Below the pieces are notes generated by a model. That model had not been told where the DNA came from. It did no database searches and was given only the letters and a program-made list of their open reading frames with translations. From contig JAPPGH010000038.1 of the NCBI GenBank assembly GCA_026914155.1, positions 1-49,755 of the forward strand: a stretch of 49,755 bases of DNA, read 5' to 3'. Of this stretch, positions 11,115 to 19,044 are shown piece by piece. Every line of letters begins with the position of its first letter. Within the stretch, counting starts at the first letter, position 1. The DNA comes from Candidatus Palauibacter rhopaloidicola (lineage in GTDB: Bacteria; Gemmatimonadota; Gemmatimonadetes; Palauibacterales; Palauibacteraceae). The translations under genes and the position numbers were made by a program.

Positions 11115-12087
11115 GATCGGAGGGACGCGGTTGAGGGGCAGAAGCATCCCACTCCCGCGACCCTGACCAGAGGCGATAGACAGGGCGGCGGCGACGCGCG
11201 CCTGGGACGTCGGACTTTCCAACAACGATCATTTCATGGGTTGCTTTGACTATGGGCGCGCGAAGGACGAGGTCGGTGCGGATGTGTCGAATTGCCTGCT
11301 GGACAGGAGAGGCATCTACCCCTGCAAGCGCATTGGACGCGGCGAGGAGTTGCTGCGCTCTTCCGAGAAGATACAGCCCCGCGTGGAGAGCGATGATGTG
11401 CACGTACGACAGACAGCCGAAGTACACGGCATTGACCAAACGGTACTTCATGTTCCTACCCTTGTCGATGTCCTCAGGATTGACGCCAACCGCAACCAAG
11501 GCGGGTAGCTCGTTTGCGTGAGCGCCCTCGTAGTCGGCCACGAGCTTGAGTCCGTCCTTGATGGTGTAGCTGACGGAATTGACTTGCAGAGCCTTGGCGT
11601 CCAACCATGCATCCAACGGAATCGGGAGCGCCTGGTAATCGAAAGGGCTGTGAATCGCGCACCACCCTTCATCGAGGAAGTCCACGCCGTACAGCCGCCC
11701 GATCTCGATTTCATGCTTGGTTTCAGGAACGACGACTTTCTCCTTCTTTCCGCTTCCATAGCCGAGAACCCATTCTTGCCGTTCAGACCGCCACGACATC
11801 GTTGCTCGGCGGAATTGACCTTTTCGGCCACCGAGGGGATGGAAGGTCGGGCTGGCGATGGTCTTCTTGAGCAATGCGCCTTCGTTGTCGATGCAGAGCT
11901 TTCGCAAGGGAACTGACATCTGACGGACGACGCCTTGGAGTATCCTCCAGCCTCCGTTGGTGTCGAACAACCGCTTCTTGTCAAGCAAGCCTGCGGCGGC
12001 CGTGCCGAGGTCCATTACCGAGTCGAGAAGTGTGCTCACGGTCATCGGATGCACCTTGGGATGCAACTTCCAGGATGCGTCGGACAA
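11107..12087 (-). CDS. Hypothetical 326-residue protein in accessory region
   Basis: Begins at a TTG preceded by AAGGAG seven bases upstream, which decides the start. The soluble-looking product has no signal peptide or clear membrane segment; a helical region with HIIALHAGLYLLGRAQQLL lies in its second half and an arginine-rich, proline-containing tail ends it. I do not recognise the family or any active site. Base composition is lower in GC than the flanking core-like genes. It sits between a type I R-M locus and a toxin-antitoxin-like pair, which hints at a defence or mobile-element role, but only by neighbourhood. Confidence 0.65.
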   Translation of the reverse strand: MSDASWKLHPKVHPMTVSTLLDSVMDLGTAAAGLLDKKRLFDTNGGWRILQGVVRQMSVPLRKLCIDNEGALLKKTIASPTFHPLGGRKGQFRRATMSWRSERQEWVLGYGSGKKEKVVVPETKHEIEIGRLYGVDFLDEGWCAIHSPFDYQALPIPLDAWLDAKALQVNSVSYTIKDGLKLVADYEGAHANELPALVAVGVNPEDIDKGRNMKYRLVNAVYFGCLSYVHIIALHAGLYLLGRAQQLLAASNALAGVDASPVQQAIRHIRTDLVLRAPIVKATHEMIVVGKSDVPGARRRRPVYRLWSGSREWDASAPQPRPSDQP

Positions 12088-12197
12088 GTCGGTACTCCTT
12101 GGTGTCTTAGCGGGTGGTCCAGCAGGCCTTACGGGCTAGGAGTTCTTCCCGGCGTTTGCTGCTTACAGCGGGCTCCTATCTGAATGGAGGTACCCCC

Positions 12198-12728
12198 TCA
12201 CCTCCCCATCCTGCGCTGGAATCCCCTGTTCAGGTGCGAGTCGACGAACTCTCGCCGGTGTCTCAGGGGCAGCGGCTTTGAATACCCGATCGCGCGCAGC
12301 ACCTCCGAGAGGCACTTCGCGGTATGTGACAGATCCAACAAGGCTGTTGCCTGGATGGCAGCTCCATCTGCGCTTACGAAGGCGATGTCGCTGGCAAGAG
12401 GATCGACCTCAAGTCGAAGATAGGTCAAGGCCTCTGCCTCTCCATCGTGGATTTCCGGGCCATCCGCCCGGTTGATCAGGGTGAGTGTTTCGGCGACGTC
12501 CGTCGCCTGTGCCTCGTATTCCTGAATCGTCCCATCCTCAACCCAACTCTCTGGATCCACGTAGACCCTCCGGTGGGTCTCTCGGGAGTGGTAGAACTGG
12601 ATCTCGTCCGAGACGATCCGCGGCACGACGACATCATACCGATCCGTCAATGCATCCCAAGCCTCATGCTCCAGGGCTGCGAAGACAGCGCCTGCATCAA
12701 GCAGGACGAGTCTCGGCCGCCCAGCCAT
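12198..12728 (-). CDS. PIN-like domain protein, putative toxin of an XRE-ImmA/PIN pair
   Basis: The frame is longer, but family similarity begins at the internal ATG 12728 (MAGRPRLVLLD), which overlaps the 3' end of the upstream HTH gene by 32 bases. The 176-residue product has spaced acidic residues expected of a PIN ribonuclease: D11 in VLLDAG, E42 in VSDEI, D95/E97 in HDGEAEAL, and D121 in VSADGAAIQA. PIN proteins cleave RNA using metal ions held by such residues. The overlap with an XRE/ImmA gene suggests a co-regulated toxin-antitoxin-like pair, here with a larger than usual partner. Assignment to the fold is by motif only. Confidence 0.65.
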   Translation of the reverse strand: MAGRPRLVLLDAGAVFAALEHEAWDALTDRYDVVVPRIVSDEIQFYHSRETHRRVYVDPESWVEDGTIQEYEAQATDVAETLTLINRADGPEIHDGEAEALTYLRLEVDPLASDIAFVSADGAAIQATALLDLSHTAKCLSEVLRAIGYSKPLPLRHRREFVDSHLNRGFQRRMGR

Positions 12729-13839
12729 CGTCTTCGTCCCAGTCGAGGTAGTAGAGTTCTGCCGGATTCGTCTCCAGGTACTTGGCGGCAACGCTTCTGG
12801 AGATGTCGCCCGTCCGATACGCCAAGGCGACAAGCCGCACGAATCGGTCCGGGAGATCGGGTGGCGGTTTGCTCCAGTGCTTCGGCATACTCGCTCGGTC
12901 CATGCCGCGAAACGATCCATTACCGAGCCGTTCCCGGACCGCTTCCTCCTCCATTAGGCCCAGCGTTCGGAGACGCCAGAGCAGGGCCGAGGTAGAGACT
13001 CCGCAGGCTCGAGCCATGTTCACCAGTTCCGGATCCGAAGGATCTCGACCCTCGAAGCGCGACTGGAACTCTCCGCGGAGGTCATCACCGGGCAGAAGCA
13101 GCGCGGATGCGAATACGTTCGCGAGCTTCTCGACTCGGTCCGGCCAGCATGTGCGATGGTTGCCACGGGGCCACGAGTCCATCACCGCGTCCCAGGTGAC
13201 CAGATGGAACAGCTCATGAGCCAGGCTGTAGCGCTGGCGCCAGGGTGCTTCATTCCGGTTCAGCAGAATCGCGGCATCCGAATCCGTCCGCACGCACGCC
13301 GCTGATCCTCCGCTACCGAGGTCATCCAGGAACAGCATGACACCGAAACGCTCCTGCACGACCGCGGCCAATGACATTGCAGGCCGTCCGCCGAGGTCCA
13401 TGCTACGCCTCGCCCGGGACGCCATCTGTTCCGTTTGACCGAACGATGTCGATCGGTCGACGTGAAAGCGGGGCAATGACTGTGCATCGCCGCCGGCATT
13501 CGTGAGTTTCGCAACCCGGCGGTATCGCTCGAAACGCTCGAGCAGCCTGGCTTCGTGCCTGGACCGATCCGCCTCCGGTGCATCCGTTCGCCAGAAGATG
13601 CGCTGTTCCGTTTGCCCCGCTTGTTCCCGCTTGACTAGCGCCGGCAGGCTCGTATGGAGAACATCAGCGATTCTGGCCAGTTCCCAGGCCTTGACGTCTC
13701 GCTGGCCTCGTTCCAGTTCCGAGACGATCTGGTGCGAGCCAAACCCGACGGCCTCTGCCAACTCTCGCTGGCTCATACCCAAGGCCTTCCGGCGGTCGCG
13801 CACGGAGCGCGCAATAATTTCTTGCATGTTGTCTCCCAT
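12697..13839 (-). CDS. XRE-family regulator fused to ImmA/IrrE metallopeptidase domain
   Basis: Residues about 10-65 form an XRE helix-turn-helix (KALGMSQRELAEAVGFG and IVSELERGQR). A COG2856 (ImmA/IrrE) zinc peptidase domain follows, with SLAHELFHLVTW, where H208, E209 and H212 are catalytic or metal-binding, and EKLANVFASALLLP as the second helix. Such proteins bind DNA and can be controlled by self or partner cleavage. ATG 13839 is chosen; ATG 13827 with GGGAG upstream is equally possible, while a TTG at 13866 would overlap the likely operator. It overlaps the PIN-like gene downstream, so the two are probably one transcript. Confidence 0.88.
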   Translation of the reverse strand: MGDNMQEIIARSVRDRRKALGMSQRELAEAVGFGSHQIVSELERGQRDVKAWELARIADVLHTSLPALVKREQAGQTEQRIFWRTDAPEADRSRHEARLLERFERYRRVAKLTNAGGDAQSLPRFHVDRSTSFGQTEQMASRARRSMDLGGRPAMSLAAVVQERFGVMLFLDDLGSGGSAACVRTDSDAAILLNRNEAPWRQRYSLAHELFHLVTWDAVMDSWPRGNHRTCWPDRVEKLANVFASALLLPGDDLRGEFQSRFEGRDPSDPELVNMARACGVSTSALLWRLRTLGLMEEEAVRERLGNGSFRGMDRASMPKHWSKPPPDLPDRFVRLVALAYRTGDISRSVAAKYLETNPAELYYLDWDEDDGWAAETRPA

Positions 13840-13863
13840 CGGTCCTCCTGTGGCATACTGATG

Positions 13864-13876
13864 CAAGATAATCTTG
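13864..13876. promoter_or_regulatory. Perfect 13-bp palindrome, probable operator of the XRE gene
   Basis: CAAGAT-A-ATCTTG is fully symmetric and lies 25 bases before the chosen start of the XRE-ImmA gene, the expected place for an autoregulatory operator of a dimeric HTH repressor. No second copy was seen. Confidence 0.55.
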
Positions 13877-13984
13877 AGGTGCGGCAGAGACCAGACTCTC
13901 GAGGATAGCGGGGCAGCTGGACGGCATCGGGGTTGAATGGGTCACGCCGGTCCCGTTTGCAGCCGCTTCCGGCCCACGCTGGGA

Positions 13985-15169
13985 CTACGCCTCCTGGACC
14001 ACTGCCCCTTCGCTCGGCTTCGCGACGAACATCACGTCGCGGGTGGGCGGGTTGCCCAGGCGGGGCTGGTAGAACCGGGCGGTTAGTGCTTCCATGAGCG
14101 GCGCTACGGTGCCGTCGTCACACAGCGCGACCGCGCAGCCACCGAAACCGGCACCGGTCAGGCGCGCGCCCGCCACACCGGCGTCGAGTGCGATGGCGAC
14201 GATTGCGTCGAGGTCATCCGTGCTCACCTCGTAGTCGTCGCGGAGGCTTTCGTGCGACCGCACCATGAGGTGGCCGAAACGGCGCATGTCGCCGTCGCGC
14301 ATGGCCCGCTCGGCGAGCGCCACCCGGCTGCCCTCCGTAAGCACGTGACGGAAGCGGCGAAACAGCACGGGGGAGAGGATCCGGCGGACGCGGCTGAGCA
14401 GGCCGTCGGAATCGGGCGCTGAGACCAGATCGCGGTAGGTAGCCGCGGTGCTCGTGGCGCGGTTGCCCGAGTTGGCCGCCCGACCTCCCGCCACGACGCC
14501 GACCGAGGCTGTCAGCGCCTCCCGGCACTGCCGCGCACGCTCATTATACTGCTCGCGCGCGCCCGCGGACTTCTCGGCCGGCACCAGCGACGACGCCACC
14601 ACCCACCGCCATCCTTCGGGCACAGGTACCGGGGTCACCCGCAACGGGTCGAATTCGATGCGGAGGGCGTGTCCGGCGACCCCGTGAAGACACGCGGCCT
14701 GGTCCATCCCGCCCCCTTGGAGGCCGACGAAGCGCTCGGCGCGCGCCATGAGGGCCGCGAGTTCGAGGCGTGGAAGTGTCACCCCGTTCGCCTTCAGCAG
14801 CGCCAGCGCCGAGGCCACCACCAGCGCCGATGACGACGACAGCCCCGACGCGATGGGAACACTCCCCGTCACCGTTCCCTCGATACCTCGCTCCAGTGGC
14901 ACCCCGTGCTCAAGCAGTCCCCGCGCCGCGGCTCGCACGTAGTTGGACCAGTCTCCCTGGACCGCCGCCTCGATGGGACGTTTCAGCTGAAACGCGAACG
15001 GCACGAAACGGGCCGACGGGCTGTCCAGCCGCACCACCGGATCGTCCAGGACCCGGAAGTCGACACGGACATCCCGGTCGATGGCGATCGGGAAGACCGG
15101 CAGGCCGTTGTAGTCGGTATGCTCGCCGATCAGGTTGACGCGGCCGGGGGCGGTGACGCGCCAGCTCAA
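13985..15169 (-). CDS. galK: Galactokinase (GHMP kinase)
   Basis: Phosphorylates galactose to galactose 1-phosphate in the cytoplasm. The 394-residue product carries the galactokinase signature GRVNLIGEHTDYNG (9-22), the GHMP ATP loop PIASGLSSSSAL (105-116), the catalytic aspartate in GGGMDQ (D156), and the C-terminal motif TGAGFGGC. The start is a TTG overlapping the stop of the upstream symporter gene (TTGA); the open frame continues upstream inside the symporter, but that part is unrelated. A Gly/Ala-rich insertion around AGGRAANSGNRATST is unusual. Last gene of a three-gene leftward operon with transporter and nucleotidyltransferase. Confidence 0.93.
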   Translation of the reverse strand: MSWRVTAPGRVNLIGEHTDYNGLPVFPIAIDRDVRVDFRVLDDPVVRLDSPSARFVPFAFQLKRPIEAAVQGDWSNYVRAAARGLLEHGVPLERGIEGTVTGSVPIASGLSSSSALVVASALALLKANGVTLPRLELAALMARAERFVGLQGGGMDQAACLHGVAGHALRIEFDPLRVTPVPVPEGWRWVVASSLVPAEKSAGAREQYNERARQCREALTASVGVVAGGRAANSGNRATSTAATYRDLVSAPDSDGLLSRVRRILSPVLFRRFRHVLTEGSRVALAERAMRDGDMRRFGHLMVRSHESLRDDYEVSTDDLDAIVAIALDAGVAGARLTGAGFGGCAVALCDDGTVAPLMEALTARFYQPRLGNPPTRDVMFVAKPSEGAVVQEA

Positions 15170-16938
15170 TCCGAATAGCCCAACTTCGGCAGCAGCCGGA
15201 AGAGCCAGACCCCCGCCCCGGCCGAGATCGCCAGCGCCACCACCGCCGCCACTCCCTGCCCGTACAGCAGGTACCCCGTACCGAAGAGCGCCGCGTAGAC
15301 CAGGACGCACCCGAGGAACCAAGCGAGGAAGGCGGCCGTGACGGACCCCGACCCGCGCGGTCCGTCGCCCACGTCGACGACCCGCCGCCATCCCGCGCCC
15401 ATCGGCCGGATCTTGTCGTAGAACCCCTGCAGCGTCCCCGAATCGGCGGGGGCCGTGAGGAAGGTCACCCCGAGCCAGCCGACCGTCGTGATCGCCACGC
15501 CGATCACGAGCTGCGTCCAAGCCGGGAGGGGCGCCAATCCCAGCGCTCCGTGCACCCAGGCGAAGTAGACGGCCACCATGAACGAAATCGTCATCCCGGC
15601 GAGCTCGCTCCAGACGTTCACGCGATACCAGAACCAGCGCAGCAGGAAGATGAGTCCGGTCCCGGCCCCGATCTGGAGCAGGATCTGGAATCCCTGCCCC
15701 GCGGTGTCGAGCTGGAGCGCGATGAAGGCGCCCAGGACCATGAGCCCGACGGTCGACAGGCGACCCACCGCCACCAGCCGCCGCTGGCTGGCATCCGGGT
15801 TCACGAAGCGGCGATAGAAGTCGCTCACGACGTAGGACGAGCCCCAGTTGAGCTGGGTGCTGATCGTGGACATGTACGCCGCCGCCAGCGACGCCACCAC
15901 CAGGCCGAGCAGTCCGGCGGGCAGAAACACGAGCATGGCGGGATAGGCCAGGTCGTTGCCCACCAGCCCGGGATCGAGGTCCGGGAAGCGGGCCTGGATG
16001 TCGGACAGCTCCGGGTACACGAGCATCGAACACAGCGCCACGATGATCCACGGCCAGGGGCGGAGCCCGTAGTGCGCGACGTTGAACCAGAGCGTCGCCT
16101 TCATCGATTCCTTCTCGTTCTTCGCGGCCAGCATCCGCTGTGCGACGTAGCCTCCTCCCCCCGGCTCGGCCCCCGGATACCACGCGCTCCACCACTGCAC
16201 TGCGATGGGGATGATGAAGATGCCCGCGGCTACGCTCCAGTCGGAGAAGTCAGGGAAGAAGTTCATCGCCGACTGCAGCTCCGGGTGCGAGACGAGCCCC
16301 GCGAGCCCTCCGACCTCAGGCTGCCGCAGCGCGAACACGGCGGCTGCGACCGATCCGATCATCGCCACGACGAAGAGCACGAGGTCGGTCACGACGACGC
16401 CCCAGAGCCCCGAAGTCGCGGAGTAGATCATGGTCACGGTGCCCGCGATCAGGACCGTGGTCAGCGGATCGAGCCCCAGCAGCACGCCCCCGATCTTGGT
16501 TGCCGCGAGCGTCACCGTCGCGATGATCATCACGTTGTAGAAGACGCCCAGATACAGCGCCCGGAAGCCCCGCAGGAACGCCGCCGCGCGCCCCGAATAG
16601 CGCAGCTCGTAGAACTCGATGTCGGTCAGCGCGCCGGACCTCCGCCACAGGCGCGCGTAGAAGAAGACGGTGCACATCCCGGTGATCAGGAAGGCCCACC
16701 ACGCCCAGTTCTGCGCGACCCCGCCCCCGCGCACGAAGTCCGCAATCAGGTTGGGCGTGTCGGTCGAGAAGGTCGTCGCGACCATCGACGTGCCCAGCAG
16801 CCACCACGGGAGCTTCCGCCCCGAGAGGAAGAATTCGTCGGCCCCGGACCCCGCGCGCCGGGCGAAACGGAGGCCGATGGCGAGGGCGGTGAGCCCGTAC
16901 AGCGCGATGACGATCCAGTCGAGCGTGGTGAGTTGCAT
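15166..16938 (-). CDS. Sodium:solute symporter (SSS family), likely sugar uptake
   Basis: A 590-residue inner-membrane protein with about 14-15 hydrophobic helices and SSS hallmarks: DEFFLSGRKLPWWLLGTSM near the start and AAYMSTISTQLNWGSSYVVSDFYRRF in the middle, the region that contributes to sodium binding. The family imports sugars, amino acids or vitamins with Na+. Its position between an NDP-sugar nucleotidyltransferase and galactokinase suggests galactose or a galactoside as substrate (inference). Start is ATG 16938, six bases downstream of the nucleotidyltransferase stop; its own stop overlaps the galK start. Confidence 0.9.
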   Translation of the reverse strand: MQLTTLDWIVIALYGLTALAIGLRFARRAGSGADEFFLSGRKLPWWLLGTSMVATTFSTDTPNLIADFVRGGGVAQNWAWWAFLITGMCTVFFYARLWRRSGALTDIEFYELRYSGRAAAFLRGFRALYLGVFYNVMIIATVTLAATKIGGVLLGLDPLTTVLIAGTVTMIYSATSGLWGVVVTDLVLFVVAMIGSVAAAVFALRQPEVGGLAGLVSHPELQSAMNFFPDFSDWSVAAGIFIIPIAVQWWSAWYPGAEPGGGGYVAQRMLAAKNEKESMKATLWFNVAHYGLRPWPWIIVALCSMLVYPELSDIQARFPDLDPGLVGNDLAYPAMLVFLPAGLLGLVVASLAAAYMSTISTQLNWGSSYVVSDFYRRFVNPDASQRRLVAVGRLSTVGLMVLGAFIALQLDTAGQGFQILLQIGAGTGLIFLLRWFWYRVNVWSELAGMTISFMVAVYFAWVHGALGLAPLPAWTQLVIGVAITTVGWLGVTFLTAPADSGTLQGFYDKIRPMGAGWRRVVDVGDGPRGSGSVTAAFLAWFLGCVLVYAALFGTGYLLYGQGVAAVVALAISAGAGVWLFRLLPKLGYSD

Positions 16939-16944
16939 GCGGCT

Positions 16945-18018
16945 TCAGTCGCGGGAGAAAGGGGATGGGCGAGCGTCCCGCACGGGTGGCGGAGCGTCCC
17001 GAAGGGATGGCCCGCCGTCCCAGAGACGCATCAGATAGACCCCCGAGTCTACCAGCCCCCGCAGCGATTCGGCCACTCCCGCATGATCGTCCGGGAACGT
17101 GACGCCGAGCCACCGCTCGCGGGTGGGCAGCACGGTGCAGCTCGCCCGGCCCGCCGCGATCAGGTCGTTCACGGCCTCGGAGAGGTAGAACTCGCGGTCG
17201 AGTCCCGGTCTCGAAGCCAGGAATGCGGCAAACAGGTCGCGGAGGGGCGGAAGGATGTCCGGTTGGAACCCCCAGAGGTTGGTGCAAACCGGCGTTTGCA
17301 CGGGGACGTCGAGCGGTCGTCCGGCCACGTCCCGGCCCACGGCGCGGTCCCCGTCGCGTCGCAGTTCCAGCCCCTCGGTCAGCCGCCGGAGCCCGCCCGA
17401 TTCGTCGATTTCGCAGAGGCCCCGTGAGACGCCCCCGCTCTCCGACATGGTGACTTCGAGGGGGTAGCCGATGGTGATGGCGCGGGTGGGGAAGGTGCTG
17501 CGGGTGGCACGCGTGCCGGAGCCCGGGTCGTCGGCGTGCAGGGAGTCGCCGGCGCTGGCGGCAGCGGAAGGCGTGGCTGGATTGACCGATCTCGTGTGCG
17601 CATCCCTCATCGCCCTCGCGAGCGCCGCGTACGCCCCCCGCCCGTAGAAGTCGTCGGCGTTGCAGACGGCGAAGGGGCCATCGACCTCTTCCCCCGCGGT
17701 GAGGACCGCGAACCCGGTGCCCCAGGGGCGGATCCGGCCGGCTGGAGGATCATCCACCAGTCCCGGATGGGCCATCCGCTGGTACGCGTAGCGGATGTCG
17801 AGTTGCGTTGCCGCGCCGCGAAGATGCGCGTCGAAATCGGGGCGAAGCGTCTCCCGGATGACGAGCAGGAAGCGCGTGAACCCGGCGATCGCGGCATCGT
17901 AGAGCGCGTAGTCAAGGAGGGCCTCGCTGCCCGGACCGATGGGCGCGAGCTGCTTGAGACGGCCGAACCGGGTCGAGCGGCCGGCCGCGAGGATGACGAG
18001 GGTCAGGGGTGGACTCAA
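16945..18018 (-). CDS. NDP-sugar nucleotidyltransferase, probably acting on hexose 1-phosphate
   Basis: A 357-residue Rossmann-like NTP-transferase: LAAGRSTRFGRLKQLAPIG (nucleotide loop) near the N-terminus, PWGTGFAVL and the metal-binding NADDFYGRGAY, then MSESGGVSRGLCEID and a C-terminal region found in a Bacteroidota/Gemmatimonadota-type family. It would couple a sugar 1-phosphate to a nucleotide. The start is TTG 18018; no ATG is available. A low-complexity insertion around residues 140-170 (NPATPSAAASAGD) is odd. It leads the operon with the symporter and galK and, with no GalT visible, may convert Gal-1-P directly to UDP-galactose (inference). Confidence 0.85.
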   Translation of the reverse strand: MSPPLTLVILAAGRSTRFGRLKQLAPIGPGSEALLDYALYDAAIAGFTRFLLVIRETLRPDFDAHLRGAATQLDIRYAYQRMAHPGLVDDPPAGRIRPWGTGFAVLTAGEEVDGPFAVCNADDFYGRGAYAALARAMRDAHTRSVNPATPSAAASAGDSLHADDPGSGTRATRSTFPTRAITIGYPLEVTMSESGGVSRGLCEIDESGGLRRLTEGLELRRDGDRAVGRDVAGRPLDVPVQTPVCTNLWGFQPDILPPLRDLFAAFLASRPGLDREFYLSEAVNDLIAAGRASCTVLPTRERWLGVTFPDDHAGVAESLRGLVDSGVYLMRLWDGGPSLRDAPPPVRDARPSPFSRD

Positions 18019-18027
18019 GTTCTGCTA

Positions 18028-18068
18028 CCATCGGTGTTGGTTTGGGTTACCGTATACAACACCGATGG
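18028..18068. promoter_or_regulatory. 12-bp inverted repeat in a divergent promoter, putative operator
   Basis: CCATCGGTGTTG (18028-18039) and CAACACCGATGG (18057-18068) are perfect reverse complements separated by 17 bases. The spacer and inner edge contain TTGTATACG (minus strand), reminiscent of half of a GntR-type TTGTATACAA site. The repeat lies between the leftward nucleotidyltransferase operon and the rightward epimerase gene, well placed for joint control. No regulator gene is adjacent. Confidence 0.6.
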
Positions 18069-18098
18069 CCACCACGGGAAAAGGGGGGAGGTCTGGAG

Positions 18099-19043
18099 AC
18101 GAAGGTCCTTATCACCGGCGGCGCCGGATTCATCGGTAGCCACGTCGCGCGCGCCCACATCGCGCGCGGCGACCGGGTCTGGATCGTCGACGACCTCTCT
18201 GCCGGGCGGCCCGCGAACGTCCCGGCCCGTGCCGAACTCATCGAGGTGGACATCGCCGATCCGCGTGCCCGCGACCTGATCCGCGATGTCCGCTTCGACC
18301 TGATCAACCACCACGCGGCACAGATCGACGTTCGCGCCTCGGTCGCCGACCCGATTGCCGATGCCAGGGTCAACATCGCCGGCCTCATCAACATCCTCGA
18401 GGGAGCGCGCGACGCGGGGACCCGCCGGGTGGTCTTCGTGTCCAGCGGGGGCGTGGTCTACGGAGAGCCCAACGTGTATCCCACGCCGGAAAGCGCCCCC
18501 AAACGTCCGGTGTCCCCTTACGGGGTGTCGAAGCTCGCGGGTGAGTGCTACCTCGACTACTACCGCGCGGTGCACGGCCTCGACTACGTCGCGCTCCGCT
18601 ACGGCAACGTCTACGGCCCCGGGCAGGATCCCCATGGCGAGGCGGGCGTGGTGGCCATCTTCTGCAATCGCCTGATCGATGGCGAGCCGCTCGAGATCTA
18701 CGGCGATGGCGAGCAGACGAGGGACTACGTCTACGTGGAGGATGTGGCGGCGGCCAACCTGACCGCTGCCGACATGCCGCTCGACAACGGCGCGGGCATC
18801 GACGCAAGAGCCTACAACGTGGGTACCGGAGAGGCGACGAGCGTCAACACGCTGGCGACCCTCCTGGAAGAGATCGCGGGCGCGCGTCCCGGCCGGGTCC
18901 ACAGGGACGCCCGAGCCGGCGAACTTCGGCGCAGCGCGCTTTCGACGGTGCGGATGCAGGCGGTGGGATGGGCACCCGCGCATAGCCTGCGCGAGGGGTT
19001 GGCGCGGACGTTCAGGCACATCGCGTCCCAGGCGGGAGGGTGA
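18099..19043 (+). CDS. NAD-dependent sugar epimerase (UDP-glucose 4-epimerase-like)
   Basis: An extended short-chain dehydrogenase that probably interconverts UDP-galactose and UDP-glucose. It shows the NAD loop GGAGFIGSHVA at the N-terminus, the serine strand FVSSGGVVYGE, catalytic YGVSK, and the family segments ALRYGNVYGPGQ and GEQTRDYVYVEDVA. The canonical beginning would be M-K-V-L-I-T-G-G, but the codon at that Met is ACG (18099-18101), with GGGGGGAGG ending seven bases before. The in-frame alternatives CTG 18093, TTG 18042 and GTG 18009 are badly spaced or run into the divergent promoter. Divergent from the galactokinase operon, so likely its functional partner. Confidence 0.85.
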   Translation, partial: TKVLITGGAGFIGSHVARAHIARGDRVWIVDDLSAGRPANVPARAELIEVDIADPRARDLIRDVRFDLINHHAAQIDVRASVADPIADARVNIAGLINILEGARDAGTRRVVFVSSGGVVYGEPNVYPTPESAPKRPVSPYGVSKLAGECYLDYYRAVHGLDYVALRYGNVYGPGQDPHGEAGVVAIFCNRLIDGEPLEIYGDGEQTRDYVYVEDVAAANLTAADMPLDNGAGIDARAYNVGTGEATSVNTLATLLEEIAGARPGRVHRDARAGELRRSALSTVRMQAVGWAPAHSLREGLARTFRHIASQAGG

Positions 19044-19044
19044 C

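Noticed and set aside
15550..17427. Plus-strand 625-codon frame opposite the symporter and nucleotidyltransferase
   Set aside because: Rich in Arg, His, Asp and Gln with no hydrophobic core; crosses two real genes on the other strand.
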